From: Dendrobium chrysotoxum
Lineage: Eukaryota > Streptophyta > Magnoliopsida > Asparagales > Orchidaceae
Reading direction: 5' to 3'
Assembly (NCBI GenBank): GCA_019925795.1
Contig: CM034311.1
Location: forward strand, 35,319,472-35,383,471
Length of the DNA stretch: 64,000 nucleotides
Part shown: positions 1 to 10,017 of the stretch, one piece after another
How the letters are laid out: the number at the start of each line of letters is the position of its first letter
Numbering within the stretch: the first letter of the stretch is position 1
Notes under the pieces: model-generated
Database searches by the model: none
What the model saw: only the letters and a program-made list of their open reading frames with translations
What the model was told of the DNA's origin: nothing
Position numbers and translations under genes: made by a program

Positions 1-33
1 GGGAGGGGAGAAGAGCACCATCCATGTAGGCAT

Positions 34-336
34 TTATTCAGTTTGGAGAGGGGGGACACCAGTACTTGCAGTTGGACAGCCTATTTGACTGAATGGTGTT
101 CCGTTGCTCCAACAAAGGACTGCAAGAGCTGTTGCGATGGACCTAGTGACAATGGCACCAAAGCTGATAAACAGCACAACAGTTAACATCAGGCAACAAT
201 AAGTTCTTGGCTGGCCTGGTTTTGAGGTATTGAAGCACTTAAAGCTTTCAAGCATAGGAATGAAGAGCCCCCAAGAACTGAACACTAGAAACATTTCAGT
301 CAGCTTGAGCCACAGGTTCGCTGAGAGAGCATTCAC
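34..336 (-). CDS. Unidentified membrane-protein fragment
   Basis: A 100-codon minus-strand frame with two or three hydrophobic segments: residues about 8-28 (LKLTEMFLVFSSWGLFIPML) and about 48-70 (LMLTVVLFISFGAIVTRSIA). It also has several cysteines and ends at a TAA at 34-36. The frame stays open upstream of the first start-like codon (a GTG), so this may be one exon of a longer gene rather than a complete protein. Codon use and composition look more coding-like than the AT-rich DNA beside it, and no transposon motif is present. I do not recognise the family. It could be a real terminal exon of a multi-pass membrane protein, a pseudo-exon, or chance. Confidence 0.3.
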   Translation of the reverse strand: MNALSANLWLKLTEMFLVFSSWGLFIPMLESFKCFNTSKPGQPRTYCCLMLTVVLFISFGAIVTRSIATALAVLCWSNGTPFSQIGCPTASTGVPPLQTE

Positions 337-826
337 GCATATTCGAAGTCTGTGCAGCCCATGAAATACAAATAATTGTTGTGAATGATAGTGCTAAGAA
401 TGAGAGATAAGGTCACGGCCATATATCAATTTTTGGCTCACTGATCCACTAGTGCAGCACTGCTATAGATGTATGCTCTCATTTTTAAAATAAAAACGGT
501 TACATATTTTTTATGTAAAATTGAAGTCTTAAAAATTTTATTTTAAAATAATGTCAGTCATTTGTCCAGACAACAATTGGCTCTGGCAGTGATGAGGGTG
601 GAGATGTGAGGTGGCAATGAGAGGTTACCTGGCAACCGGGGGATGCTGTGTTCCCACGTATGGGGGCAAGTCGTTAACTAATTGAATGACTGGCTCAATC
701 TGACTGGGTTGGGCGGGCGAGTCGTGCAACGAGTTGGATGGGCAAGTGAGTCGATCAAGAAATAAAAATTTTCTTCTAGTTTTATATTTTCATTTTTTTA
801 TTTCACTTTTTTTTATTTAATTTACT
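337..826. other. Intergenic, no gene seen
   Basis: AT-rich DNA with a short GC-richer patch around 580-760. I see no coding frame, RNA gene or transposon terminus. The right edge is the target-site duplication of the RTE LINE. Confidence 0.6.
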
Positions 827-841
827 GTATTATTTATAAAT

Positions 842-2250
842 GCTTAGGAGATGAAGGAATTTCTTGGCTTACTAAATTTTTTAATACTATTTTGAAGACT
901 AAAAAGATGCCAGATGAGTGGAGAATGAGTGTGTTAATCCCTATTTTTAAAAATAAAGGTGATGCACAAGATTGTGCAAATTATAGAGGAATTAAGTTAA
1001 TGTGTCATACTTTAAAACTATGGGAACGAGTTATGGAGCATAGGTTGCAGCGTGATACTAATGTTTCTCAAAATCAATTTGGATTCATGCCGGGTAAGTC
1101 TACTATGGAAGCCATATATTTATTAAGAGGTTTGATGGAGAAATATAGAGAGAATAAGGAGGATTTACATATGATATTTATTGATTTAGAAAAAGCATAT
1201 GATAAAGTTCCAAGAGAAGTGCTATGGAGAGTTCTTGAAAAGAAAGGAGTTAATAACGCTTATATTCAAATCATTAAAGATATATATGTAGGAGCTATTA
1301 CTTGTGTTCAAACACAAGGTGGTTTGACCAAGTATTTCCCTATTTCAGTTGGATTACATCAAGGATCAGCCTTAAGCCCATACCTTTTTGCTTTAGTCAT
1401 GGATGTTCTCACTAGACATCTGCAAGAGGATGTACCTTGGTGTATGCTTTTTGCTGATGATATTCTTCTTGTTGATAAGACTAGAGAGGGAGTTGAAGGT
1501 AAACTAGAATTGTGGATGTCAACCTTTGAGTCTAAAAGTTTTCGCTTGAGTAAATCTAAAACGGAATATATGGAGTGTAATTTTACTAACAATAGACCTA
1601 GTGAGGGGATTGTGACTTTGGGTGATCAAGTCATTAATAAGAGTACACATTTCAGATATCTTGGATCTATTGTTCAGAGTGATGGTGAAATAGATTGGGA
1701 TATTATGAAGAGAATCGAAGTTGGATGGTTGAAGTGGAGGAATGCATCGGGCTTATTGTGTGATAGAAAAGTACCCCTCAAACTTAAGGGAAAATTCTTA
1801 TAAGATGGTGGTGAGACCTGCAATGCCTTATGGTGCCGAATGTTGGCCTTTAAATGAGAAGCATAATTCTAAGTTAAGTGTTGCAGAGATGAGGATGCTC
1901 AGGTGGATGGGTGGTTTTACCCTTAGAGATAAGATACGAAATGAGCATATTCGTGAAAAGGTTGGAGTAGCTCCAATGGAAGATAAGATTAGAGAGAGTC
2001 GCCTTAGATGGTTTGGTCACATAAAACGGCGGCCTCCCGATGACCCGGTTAGGAAAGTAGAGGTCTTAGATTTGACTTGTGTTAAGAAAGGTAGAGATAG
2101 GTCTAAAAAGACTTGGTTAGAAAATATTAGAAATGATCTTTCTTTATTAGATTTAAACGAGAATTTGACTTTTAGCAGGACACAATAGAGAAAAAGGATT
2201 CATGTAGCTGACCCCACGCAGTGAGATAAAGGCTTGATGTTATTGTTATT
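842..2250 (+). mobile_element. RTE-clade LINE, 5'-truncated (copy 1)
   Basis: Non-LTR retrotransposon. A perfect 15-bp TSD, GTATTATTTATAAAT, lies at 827-841 and 2251-2265. The 3' end carries the RTE-type simple repeat tail (TGTTAT/TGTTATT units) directly after the conserved end of the reading frame. The left end starts inside the reverse-transcriptase region, so the endonuclease part is missing: a normal 5' truncation during target-primed reverse transcription. It matches the longer copy at 10018-13137 closely in sequence and order. Confidence 0.9.
850..2212 (+). pseudogene. RTE reverse transcriptase (broken)
   Basis: Encodes the RT part of an RTE ORF2. RT blocks are clear: NQFGFMPGKSTMEAI, FIDLEKAYDKVPRE, GLHQGSALSPYLFALVMD and the catalytic LFADDILL at about 1447-1472. 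The C-terminal RTE-typical stretch (AECWPLNEKHNSKLSVAEM, RWFGHIKRR, TWLENIR) follows in another frame from about 1800. The break is a single extra T: AAATTCTTATAAG here against AAATTCTATAAG in the second copy near 12690. A premature TAG at 2186-2188 replaces a CGG codon of the other copy, cutting off the final RKRIHVADP segment. The endonuclease domain is absent. Non-functional. Confidence 0.85.
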
Positions 2251-2394
2251 GTATTATTTATAAATATATATTTAATTGAAATTTATATATATTTATAAAA
2301 ATTGAAGATAATAAAAAAAGAAAACAAAAAAAAGGATAAAAACGAAATAGTCCAGATTTCTTTTCCCTATTATCTTATTTCTCTTTTCCTGATT

Positions 2395-2565
2395 TCCTTT
2401 TGGATTTTGTTTAGAGCATTGCAAGTTTTGTCGTAACTCCTGATCTTTATCTCTGTATTCATCGTATTGAGTTGGTCTTTTTAGTTGCTTCTATAACATT
2501 GTAACTGTTTCAACATGGTGAATGAATGGGCTATGCGCTCAACTTACCCAAAAAATAAATGAGCT
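2395..2565 (+). repeat. L1-like LINE 3' tail
   Basis: About 130 bp (TTTAGAGCATTGCAAGTTTTG ... TTTCAACATGGTGAATGA) recur near 63495-63612, and the copy here ends in an A-rich tail (ACCCAAAAAATAAA). It looks like the 3' end of an L1-type element and sits immediately left of the first duplicated unit. No coding remains. Confidence 0.5.
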
Positions 2566-4128
2566 AAATTATACTAGGAGACAAATGAAATTAACTTTCT
2601 AACCTTATTGTTATGTCTTTTTATATAAAATTTACTTTTTTACACTACTTTTTCTCTCAAATATATTGCATAAAAATATTTTCCTTTGACAACAACAACA
2701 ACATGAAGCCTTTAACCCACTGCATGGAGTCGGCTACATGAATTTTTTTTCTCCATTTTTGTTAAGGAAAAGCCCTTTTATGGGCACAGATTTTATTTCA
2801 ACAGAAGAAATGTTACAAAGTCCTTAAAGGAAATCAAAGCTCGCTAATGCTCCGAGAGCTACAATAAATAAAAAAAAAAATAACACGATCTATAGAGCAC
2901 AAGTTCCCAAACTAGATACACAACAAAAAACAAGATAGCCAAGAAGCCAAAACCCAAAAATAAACCCAAGCTTAGAAAAACAATATGATCAATTAGGAAC
3001 CACCAAAAGAAACCAGCCAGAAAACCTGAAAAGCCACAAAAAGATCCAAATCACCAAAGCAGAAACATAATGAGTGCTCCTATAGAAAACTCAGTCCATA
3101 AAGTAATGTATTCCATAGCCAGCAACAGATGCCAGACAGAAGCAGGTTGATAAGAATATTAGAGAATCAGACATAAAACATACAAGATGAACCTAAAATC
3201 AAAGAAAATACAACCCTGCCAAAATAAAGCCAGGCTAGCAGAGATAACCTCACAATAGCCGAAACCCAGAGCACCCAAGAGAAGTATAAAGTGACCAATA
3301 CCTCAACAGGTAGCATGAAAATAAAAGAAAAGGATAACGACAAGGCAAAAACCATAAGATCAATAAAAATAAAGAGGGAGAGATATAAGCTCAAAGAAGT
3401 GTAGTATCAAACAAAGCAAATCTTTAAGAAAGCACCAGAGTTACCGGGCCAAATCCACACACCAAATAGGAAACAAGGCTCAACCACGCACAGCCAAGGC
3501 CAGCTAAGAAGGCAATAGTATGCCAAATCCAACAAAGCCACTACAATGAAGCACCAGTAAACTAGAAAAGGTAAATTGCACCACCAACCATCACAAACCA
3601 AAAGAAATTAGAACTGGCAACCATAAAAAGCAAAACCAATCATAAAGAAAGACATAAACCCAAAAGGCCAAAAACCTACCACACCCAACAAAGCCCCATA
3701 AAATCACCTCCAAAACACATAATCTCAAATAACCACCAACTACCAACCCAAACCATTATAGCAGCAGAATTGGCAGCAACAAAGGGCATTCCCAAACGTT
3801 TGAGAAAGACATACAATCATAGCCCATTGCAGCCGACCAAATGACCATAGATTAAGAGGCAAACATATAACACCATAAAGAGTAAAAAGGAACCAGCAAA
3901 ATAGCATAAATAAATATGCAAGGGAAATTGAGCTAGCACAAGTCACCAAGAAATTAGAAAAAGAAATAGATAACCATATATAATAATATTTTCAAACATA
4001 GAAAGCACTATGATAATCAAATCAAAGCCTCCCAAATCCCAATTAAAGAAATAAGCAACACCAAATCTAGCAAAATACGACAATGAATACCAATCAAACC
4101 CACACCTCTAAAATAGTAAGTAATAGAA

Positions 4129-5640
4129 CTAATCATTAGCATTATGATTAAGAGCAACATAAGCTCTGGTGATTCTAACTTTAGAAGAATTGTTATTCAT
4201 ACTTTTCTTCCAATTTTTCTTATTTTTCTTACTAGAAGCCCGATTAAAATCATCTTTCCAAACTTGAATGACTTTTAAATCATCATCTTTATGAAAAAGA
4301 ACATTCATCTGCAAAAAGAATCTCTCCGGCTTCCCAAATTGAATCAGAGTGACCAGAAGGGTTAATTCGATCAGAGGAAATATTAACCTCCTGAAGCAAC
4401 CCTTCCAAATTATTCTAAGCCACATCAATAGAAACATGAGAAATCAGGATAAAAACTATGAGTATTAAATTTGAAATGTCAACACAACTAGAAGAAATAA
4501 CTGACACAATAAAAGGGGCCAATTGATTACAGACTTGAGGAGCATGAACAGAAATAACAATAGCACCCTTACTAATTGAAGTGTTATCATTTCCCAAATT
4601 ATCTGAAGACTCCAAAGTAGGATCACCATGAAGATGAGTTTCCTTAACAATGTTTGTGACTTCAATAAGAACATGCTCATCTATATCCTCATCAAGATCA
4701 TTAAGCTTGTCCTAGTTAGGCTTCTCATTATGAGTCATAGGATGATTGTTAAAATCCATGCCAGAAGTAATAGGAAAACCAACATGCCCAGGAATAAGGG
4801 AATTATCGACAGCAGCAGAATTAGAAGGATCCAAAATAACCAATTTATCATTGTTAACATTATTCGTAGACGTAATTGGTTTTTGCATATCAACCTTTTG
4901 AATTATAGGATTTTCTTTTCTTAGATAAGGGTGTAAAAAAAAACATTCATTAATAACGTGAATCTTACAGTGATTACAAAAGTCAGGAATATATTCAAAA
5001 TCAACTCTCTGCATATACCCAAGAGTTTTAGAACCCAATCAAATTTCCTTGGGATATTTCTTCGTAATATGTAGTTCTACTAAAATACGCGCCATAGAAG
5101 GCCTAGTTCTCAAAGTGGTTGCCTAATCGGATTACAAGGGATGACCAAAAATGGATCTCAGAGCGTGCAAAATATGAGGATTGACCAAGTGCAAACAAAG
5201 ATTAGGAAATAAAATTCATACAGGGACAATTGGGGATTCTTCTTTTATATCAAAGAATGGAGTCCATTCCAGTAAACACATTTTACAGTTAATGTAATAG
5301 GTTCATCTGGAAAATACCCTTCTATAATCCAAATCATAAGATAACTAGATGGTAACATGACGAGCATCCAGTAAACCAATAGAAAATAAATCAGGCAGTT
5401 TAAGGTTAATAAAAAAAGATCAAATCGAATCAAGATTAGGTCATCGAAGAGAAAATTTTCCCACCAAAGTAAATTCAAAAGGGGCAGCAAGTTTAAGGAC
5501 ATCTTCGTTCGAAAGCAACACAGCCAGAACACCCTTAAAAGAAGTATGAACAGCAAAGATTTTAGGAACAGATGGCAAAGTATTACCAATTACCACATCT
5601 TTAAATGAACACAAGATCTGAGCATTACCATTACCATTCG
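4129..5640 (-). pseudogene. L1 ORF1 (DUF4283, CCHC finger), decayed
   Basis: RNA-binding ORF1 of a plant L1. DUF4283-like text is readable across frames from about 5600 to 5040 (WTPFFDIKEES, ILHALRSIFGHPL, RILVELHITKKYPKEI). The finger follows at about 4995-4935 (DFCNHCKIHVINEC: Cys-x2-Cys then Cys, with the usual His replaced by Asn). A basic C-terminus ends in SKVRITRAYVALNHNAND at 4129. Several Trp or Gln codons are now stops and there are frameshifts. By family knowledge ORF1 coats L1 RNA; this copy cannot make the protein. The closest intact relative in the window is 56151-56885. Confidence 0.7.
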
Positions 5641-6010
5641 AGCCAAAAACAATTGATGATTTTTAGCAACAATTGATGGTTTGCTAGAACCCCAGGTATG
5701 GGAGGTTGGAACCATCACCATCCGCTCAGAAGGAGCACAAGCAAAAGAAATAGGGGCTAAAATCGGCCCTAGACCACCAAAAAAACTTAGAAGAAACCAA
5801 TCTAACGTAAGAAATACAGCAAAATATGGAAAACAAGCAAAGAAAACTATAAAAAAGCAAAAAAAGAGTGATGCCCTAGCCGGTTGGTAGCTAACTAAGG
5901 AAGAACAACCAATAAGAGGTTTAGAAACACTTCCTGAAGCAAATGAACAATTTTCACTGAGAAGAACTCACATCCGAGAGCTCCAGCATGTGGGAGAAGT
6001 TCTAAATGAG

Positions 6011-6159
6011 GGGAAATTATTAGGTTTGGATACCGGACGGTCCGGTTTTCTATCAAAGAGCAGTTACTGTAGCAACTGCGCTTTAGTTGCGCTTTTACTA
6101 TAGATAGAGAGAAAATCGGACAGTTTTTTCCGTCCGGTGTCCGCACCTAATAATTTGCC
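6011..6159. mobile_element. Mutator-type MITE (copy a)
   Basis: 149 bp with imperfect TIRs: GGGAAATTATTAGG at the left, and GGCAAATTATTAGGTGCGGA as the reverse complement of the right end. A perfect 9-bp TSD, CTAAATGAG, lies at 6002-6010 and 6160-6168. It is inserted in the 5' UTR of the ORF1-only L1. Related elements lie at 15971, 20670 and 33008. A 9-bp TSD is the Mutator signature. No coding capacity. Confidence 0.8.
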
Positions 6160-6951
6160 CTAAATGAGAAGGGGATGAATTCTTTTTCTCCATTGTGCTC
6201 TATTAAGAGTCAAAATATATATTTTCCTTTGACATTGAGAAAATTTAAAAAAAAAAATCTACTTAAATGAAAGTGGGTGAAGAAAGTGGCATAGCTAAGC
6301 AGTTGTAGTTAAATTAGAATAATTTTTTAGGAGCCACAAAAAATATTATATTCATTGTAAAAATAAATGTGCTTGACTAACATTATGTTTTTTATTAAAC
6401 TTTTCATATAGCAAATACTCTTTCAAGTCAACTTTTAGGACTTAGTGAGTATTTGAGACATCTGCATAAAATCAATTTTAAAATCAACTTTTAGACAAAT
6501 TTAGGACTTCGTATAAATTTATTTGTTAAGTTATTCCCGAGAAGATAACTTCACTATTCTAATTGCAAAGAGTAGCTTTTCATCATAAAATTTATAAAAA
6601 AGTAATTAAAAAGCAATAAATAAAATATTAGCCAAACGAAATTGTGATTGTTATCTAAAAAAATAATGGAATGAGAAAACTATCCCAAATAAACACTTAA
6701 TAAATTAAAATTGCATTGAAATAACTTTCTAATAACTTAGTACAATTCAGGAAATATTAATATTAATAATATATAGTCCTCATACAAAAAAAAATGCATC
6801 AAAGATATTTATAGCCAATAAATCATCAAATTCACAAATTAATTAACATTTTTTATATATATTATCATAAGAAACTATTACACTCATTGCAACAAAAGAA
6901 GCACTTAATACTATAAACTCAAGTAACTAGAACACCACAACTTCTCACTTA

Positions 6952-7081
6952 GGCTTTGTTTGGGACAACTTTCTCATTGCTTTCTAAAATAGTTGTCTAG
7001 TACAAAAAATTTTAATTCAAGAAAATTTTTAACTAAAAAGCTGTTTTATAAAACATTAAAAAAGTTGTCTCAAACAAAGCC
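6952..7081. mobile_element. Tourist-like MITE
   Basis: 130 bp with TIRs GGCTTTGTTTGGGACAAC / GTTGTCTCAAACAAAGCC. Flanks are TTA (6949-6951) and TCA (7082-7084), an original TTA duplication with one change. Units 2 and 3 show the uninterrupted site CTCACTTAATCTA (about 14840 and 30040), which proves insertion after duplication. PIF/Harbinger-type elements have TTA/TAA duplications. Confidence 0.85.
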
Positions 7082-7291
7082 TCAATCTACCTAAAAATTA
7101 TATTAAGTATCCCTAAACCTTAAATAGTACACATTAGAGCATTTTTTTTTTTATGATAAAATTACATTGGTGTATGATTATGATCAAGATCCTTCAATTA
7201 TAATCATTTATCTTAAAATTCAATCGTAAAATTCCATAAGTTTTTATCATATAATTGATATTTATTACAAAATAAACTTATAAATAAAATT

Positions 7292-7846
7292 CTACTCGGC
7301 TGCATAAACGTTAAGCCAACAAATATATCCCTTACCCTGGAATTCCACTTCATTAAAATCGGGCACGCTATTGTCACCATTATTATAACTACTACTGTCG
7401 GTAGCCGTTTTATGTGATAAAGGCTTTGTAAGAAATTTAAAGCGCTTTGTTGTAAGAGAGAGATCCCAAATAAAGACTATCACCAGCCCATCATTCAAGT
7501 ATTGCCCATCATTCAAGTATAGCTCAATAGTCCCTTCAAGTTCATCCTTAATATTTAACTCGGAGACAATTTTATTATCTATTGCCACCATCATCTTTGT
7601 TCTTTCCTCTCCATCAAAGCTTATCACAATGTCATGTAAGTTACCATTAGGTAAGAAGTGAGCTTCTGAGATGAGGTAGCCATTTCCGTGCTTCTTGCCC
7701 CTCATTGCATAAGTCCTCAAATGCCGCATATCTTGACCTAATGTACGTTCTGGTACCAGCTGGTTTGGATGTTGCGCCAAACGACTTGGTTCCACCGCAT
7801 CTATGTCAGATCTTCCGCAGCAAATTTTTGAGATTTTGTTCATCAT
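7292..7846 (-). CDS. 184-aa plant protein, possible DUF868 relative (copy 1)
   Basis: Intact single-exon frame starting ATGATGAAC and ending in YAAE. The middle contains GYLISEAHFLPNGNLHDIVI (residues 56-75), MMVAIDNKIV (85-94) and VIVFIWDLS (122-130). That order resembles the C-terminal half of plant DUF868 proteins (a strand with HDI, a V.ID.K.V strand, then a WD motif), but the match is from memory and the protein is shorter than typical family members. DUF868 has no established biochemical role. The N-terminus is basic with CC at 9-10; the C-terminus is acidic and variable. No signal peptide or membrane segment is visible. By hand count it is about 75% identical to the copy at 15083. A YLNDG motif is doubled at residues 109-120. 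No transposon motif is present. Confidence 0.55.
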   Translation of the reverse strand: MMNKISKICCGRSDIDAVEPSRLAQHPNQLVPERTLGQDMRHLRTYAMRGKKHGNGYLISEAHFLPNGNLHDIVISFDGEERTKMMVAIDNKIVSELNIKDELEGTIELYLNDGQYLNDGLVIVFIWDLSLTTKRFKFLTKPLSHKTATDSSSYNNGDNSVPDFNEVEFQGKGYICWLNVYAAE

Positions 7847-7918
7847 GATTCAAAGAGAGAATTGAATTCTTATGCTTATTTCTTCTCCTTTATGATATAA
7901 GAGAGGTGATTAGATAGC

Positions 7919-7932
7919 AATTTATAGAGTTG
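7919..7932 (-). promoter_or_regulatory. TATA box of gene copy 1
   Basis: Read on the minus strand: CTCTATAAATTGC, with TATAAA about 75 bp upstream of the ATG at 7846. A GCATGC (RY-like) motif lies about 10 bp further upstream. The block from here to the ATG is conserved in all three copies. Confidence 0.55.
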
Positions 7933-8589
7933 TAGCATGCTTGAGAATAGTGTTTGCTTTTCTTGATGCGGGTATATGCAAAATCTGAAGAGAGGAAAAT
8001 GCATTGCTTCAACTTAAGAGGAAATTGAGTAAACAAAATGATATTTAATAGGTAAGAAGCTGTGAATGGAAACATTACAAAGATGAAAAAGAAATATTCC
8101 CATAGAAAACTATATGATAAAAATTCAAACTCACAGCCAATTAATATCGCCAAAAAAAATACATATTGAATGCACCTTTCCAGCCTAATGACTTCCCTTC
8201 TCTGAGAAAACCTGAGCCAAAGAATCTGCCACTATATTCTCAATAAATTTTAGAAGGAAAAACATAATCTCATATAACTAATTAAGCACTAATATTTATT
8301 AATAATAAATATATTGATAAGTTTGTTTTTTTGATAATCCGTCTAGGCTCGTTATAGAATGATTGGATAATTTCGTCCACGTGTTGCCATCACATCGATA
8401 GGTCCTGCGCAAGAGTTAATACGGATGGTTTGTAGAATTACATGGCCTTGGCTTGGAGCTTTCAATTTCTATTATTTTTATGAAATAATTATTTTAATTT
8501 ACTTTAAATGATTTGCTTGAGAATGTGAATGTTAAAAATATTAGTGTAAGTTATCAATTTGGAGATGATAAAACTCTCAAATTGTGTAA

Positions 8590-8960
8590 GTGAGCCAAGC
8601 CAACTCGTGAGTTGGCATGATAAATGGCTTGTGAGCTCGAGCTCGATGAGCTGACCATGATTTAAGCTTGAGCTAACCACAACTTAGCTCGTTAGTTTGC
8701 GAGACGATTTATTTAAAAAATATTGATATATAATATATTGAAAATATATTATAATTTAGAAAACATGTATAAATTTATTAAAATATTTAAAAATTATAGT
8801 TACTCTCTTATTTCAACTAAGTTTTTATTATTTTCTTCTAATTTCTTATTATTTTTATAATTTTATTATAAGAATCGTTTGAATTAATCATTTTCTCTCC
8901 GTCATTATAATCTTTGTTTGAATATCAACTGTGTTTTTTAGGATTTTGAATATGATAATC
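8590..8960. mobile_element. Degenerate hAT-like MITE (unit 1 remnant)
   Basis: Begins GTGTAAGTGAGCCAAGCCAACTC and contains the palindrome GAGCTCGAGCTC at about 8634. It matches the left part of the elements at 16472-16915 and 31587-32031, but the right TIR is no longer recognisable. It was present before the locus was duplicated. Confidence 0.45.
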
Positions 8961-9260
8961 TTAATTTATTCTTTTTTAAAATAATATTTTAAAATAAAAC
9001 TCTTATATTTCTTTTATTTTTATTCTATCATAATTAATAAAATAATCAGCTTATATGTTTAACCTCATTCAATCTATTTATGTCAACTCAAAATGCCAAT
9101 ATACTTTGAAGACTATGAGTAAAAATATGTACAATTATTTATTTATAAGTAAATATTTTAGAATAAAAACCCCTTAATTTATTTTTTATTCTTTTACCAA
9201 CAAAACAATCAGCTTATTTGACTTTGTAAATTTATTATTAAAAAAGTTTTGCCTACTTTC

Positions 9261-9735
9261 TCGTGTTGTTGACCTTCCACTTAGGATCCTATGTTCAATG
9301 GCTCCTATTGTTGATGGATGGGGTATTTTGGGCTGCTTGTTTGTGCTTGAGCCTTTTTGCCTTTTGGGTGTGTTCCCCTTCTATGGTGGGCTTAGTTGTT
9401 TGGTGGGCTTGGCTGATTAGTTGGTGGTATTCTGGCTTATTGCTTGTTGGTTTTGTTCCTCTGATTGATTTGCTCTTGCTTTGATGGTGTTTTTTTCTTT
9501 TTTATTGGTGATGTGCTTATCTGCTAGCTTTTGCTTGGAGGTTTATTTTTTCCTTACAAGTCTGGATCGTGGTTTGGGTCCTTGGATTTTTGTCTGCTAA
9601 GCTGGTTCGAGTGATTCATTTCTGTTATAGTTGTTGATTTTATAATGTTTTAGTCTCTGGCTCCTTCTTGGGTGATGGCTTGGTCCCCTTAAGGTCTTGT
9701 ATCCTTTTTTTTTAATTTAACGTGTAGGCCCCTCG
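9261..9735 (+). repeat. L1 3' UTR, first of a tandem pair
   Basis: T/G-rich 3'-UTR sequence (TTGACCTTCCACTTAGGATCC ...) ending in the L1 tail motif CCTTAAGGTCTTGTATCC followed by AACGTGTAGGCCCCTCGGGGG. The same tail motif occurs at 13986-14040, 21836-21915 and 61920-61968. The 73-codon membrane-like frame at 9263-9484 is UTR composition, repeated in the next copy. Confidence 0.7.
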
Positions 9736-10017
9736 GGGGAAGCTGTTTGGTTCTTCTAGTGCTATTGACCTTCTGCTTAGGGTCCTGTGTTTTGTGGCTA
9801 CTATTGTTAGTGGATGGGGTCTTTTGGGCTGGTTGTTTGTGGTTTAGCCTTTTTGCCTTTTGGGTGTATTGCCCTTCTATGGTGGGCTTACCTGTTTGGT
9901 GGGCTTGGCTGATTAGTTGGTGGTTTCCTGGCTAGTTGCTTGTAGGTTTTGTTTCTCTTATTGATTTGTTACTTCTTTGATGGTGTTTTTTTTTTTATTA
10001 TTGGCGATGTGCTCATC

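Larger units (their letters stand above)
2757..6174 (-). mobile_element. L1 LINE lacking most of ORF2
   Basis: Minus-strand L1-type LINE inserted in the RTE fragment. A 19-bp TSD, ATGAATTYTTTTTCTCCAT, lies at 2738-2756 and 6175-6193 with one mismatch. Reading leftwards it has a 5' UTR, an ORF1 with DUF4283 and a CCHC-like finger, a few codons resembling the ORF2 start (SSITYYFRGVG at about 4130-4080), then about 1.3 kb of T/G-rich 3' UTR ending in a short A-containing tail at 2757. Endonuclease, RT and RNase H are missing. The low-complexity membrane-like frames at 3167-3949 are 3'-UTR shadows, not genes. Confidence 0.75.
2691..6218 (-). mobile_element. RTE 3' fragment split by an L1 insertion
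   Basis: A severely 5'-truncated RTE tail on the minus strand, about 90 bp, present as 2691-2756 and 6194-6218. The left part is the reverse complement of the RTE 3' end (ATTCATGTAGCCGACTCC, AAAGGCTTCATG, TTG repeats). The right part is the preceding bases (TTGACTCTTAATAGAGCAC). The whole is flanked by a 15-bp TSD, ATATTTTCCTTTGAC, at 2676-2690 and 6219-6233. The other two units have only one copy of that site (about 14155-14169 and 22022-22036), which supports insertion into unit 1 only. Confidence 0.8.
2586..9260. repeat. Duplicated locus, unit 1
   Basis: First of three direct, diverged copies of one locus. Its start (TGAAATTAACTTTCT) matches starts at 14062 and 21919. Similarity continues through the 184-codon gene, its upstream region and a GAGCTCGAGCTC-containing stretch. 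Without its LINE insertion (2691-6218) the unit is about 3.1 kb. Its right end (GCCTACTTTC, 9251-9260) corresponds to 18649-18659 of unit 2, which runs on further, so unit 1 is truncated on the right. Confidence 0.75.

Noticed and set aside
3167..3949. Hydrophobic minus-strand frames that look like small membrane proteins
   Set aside because: They fall in the T/G-rich 3' UTR of a minus-strand L1; the same composition gives similar frames at 9263 and 9747.
2676..6233. A chimeric RTE-L1 cDNA formed by template switching
   Set aside because: RTE sequence is present on both sides of the L1, and the L1 has its own 19-bp TSD, so simple nested insertion explains it.
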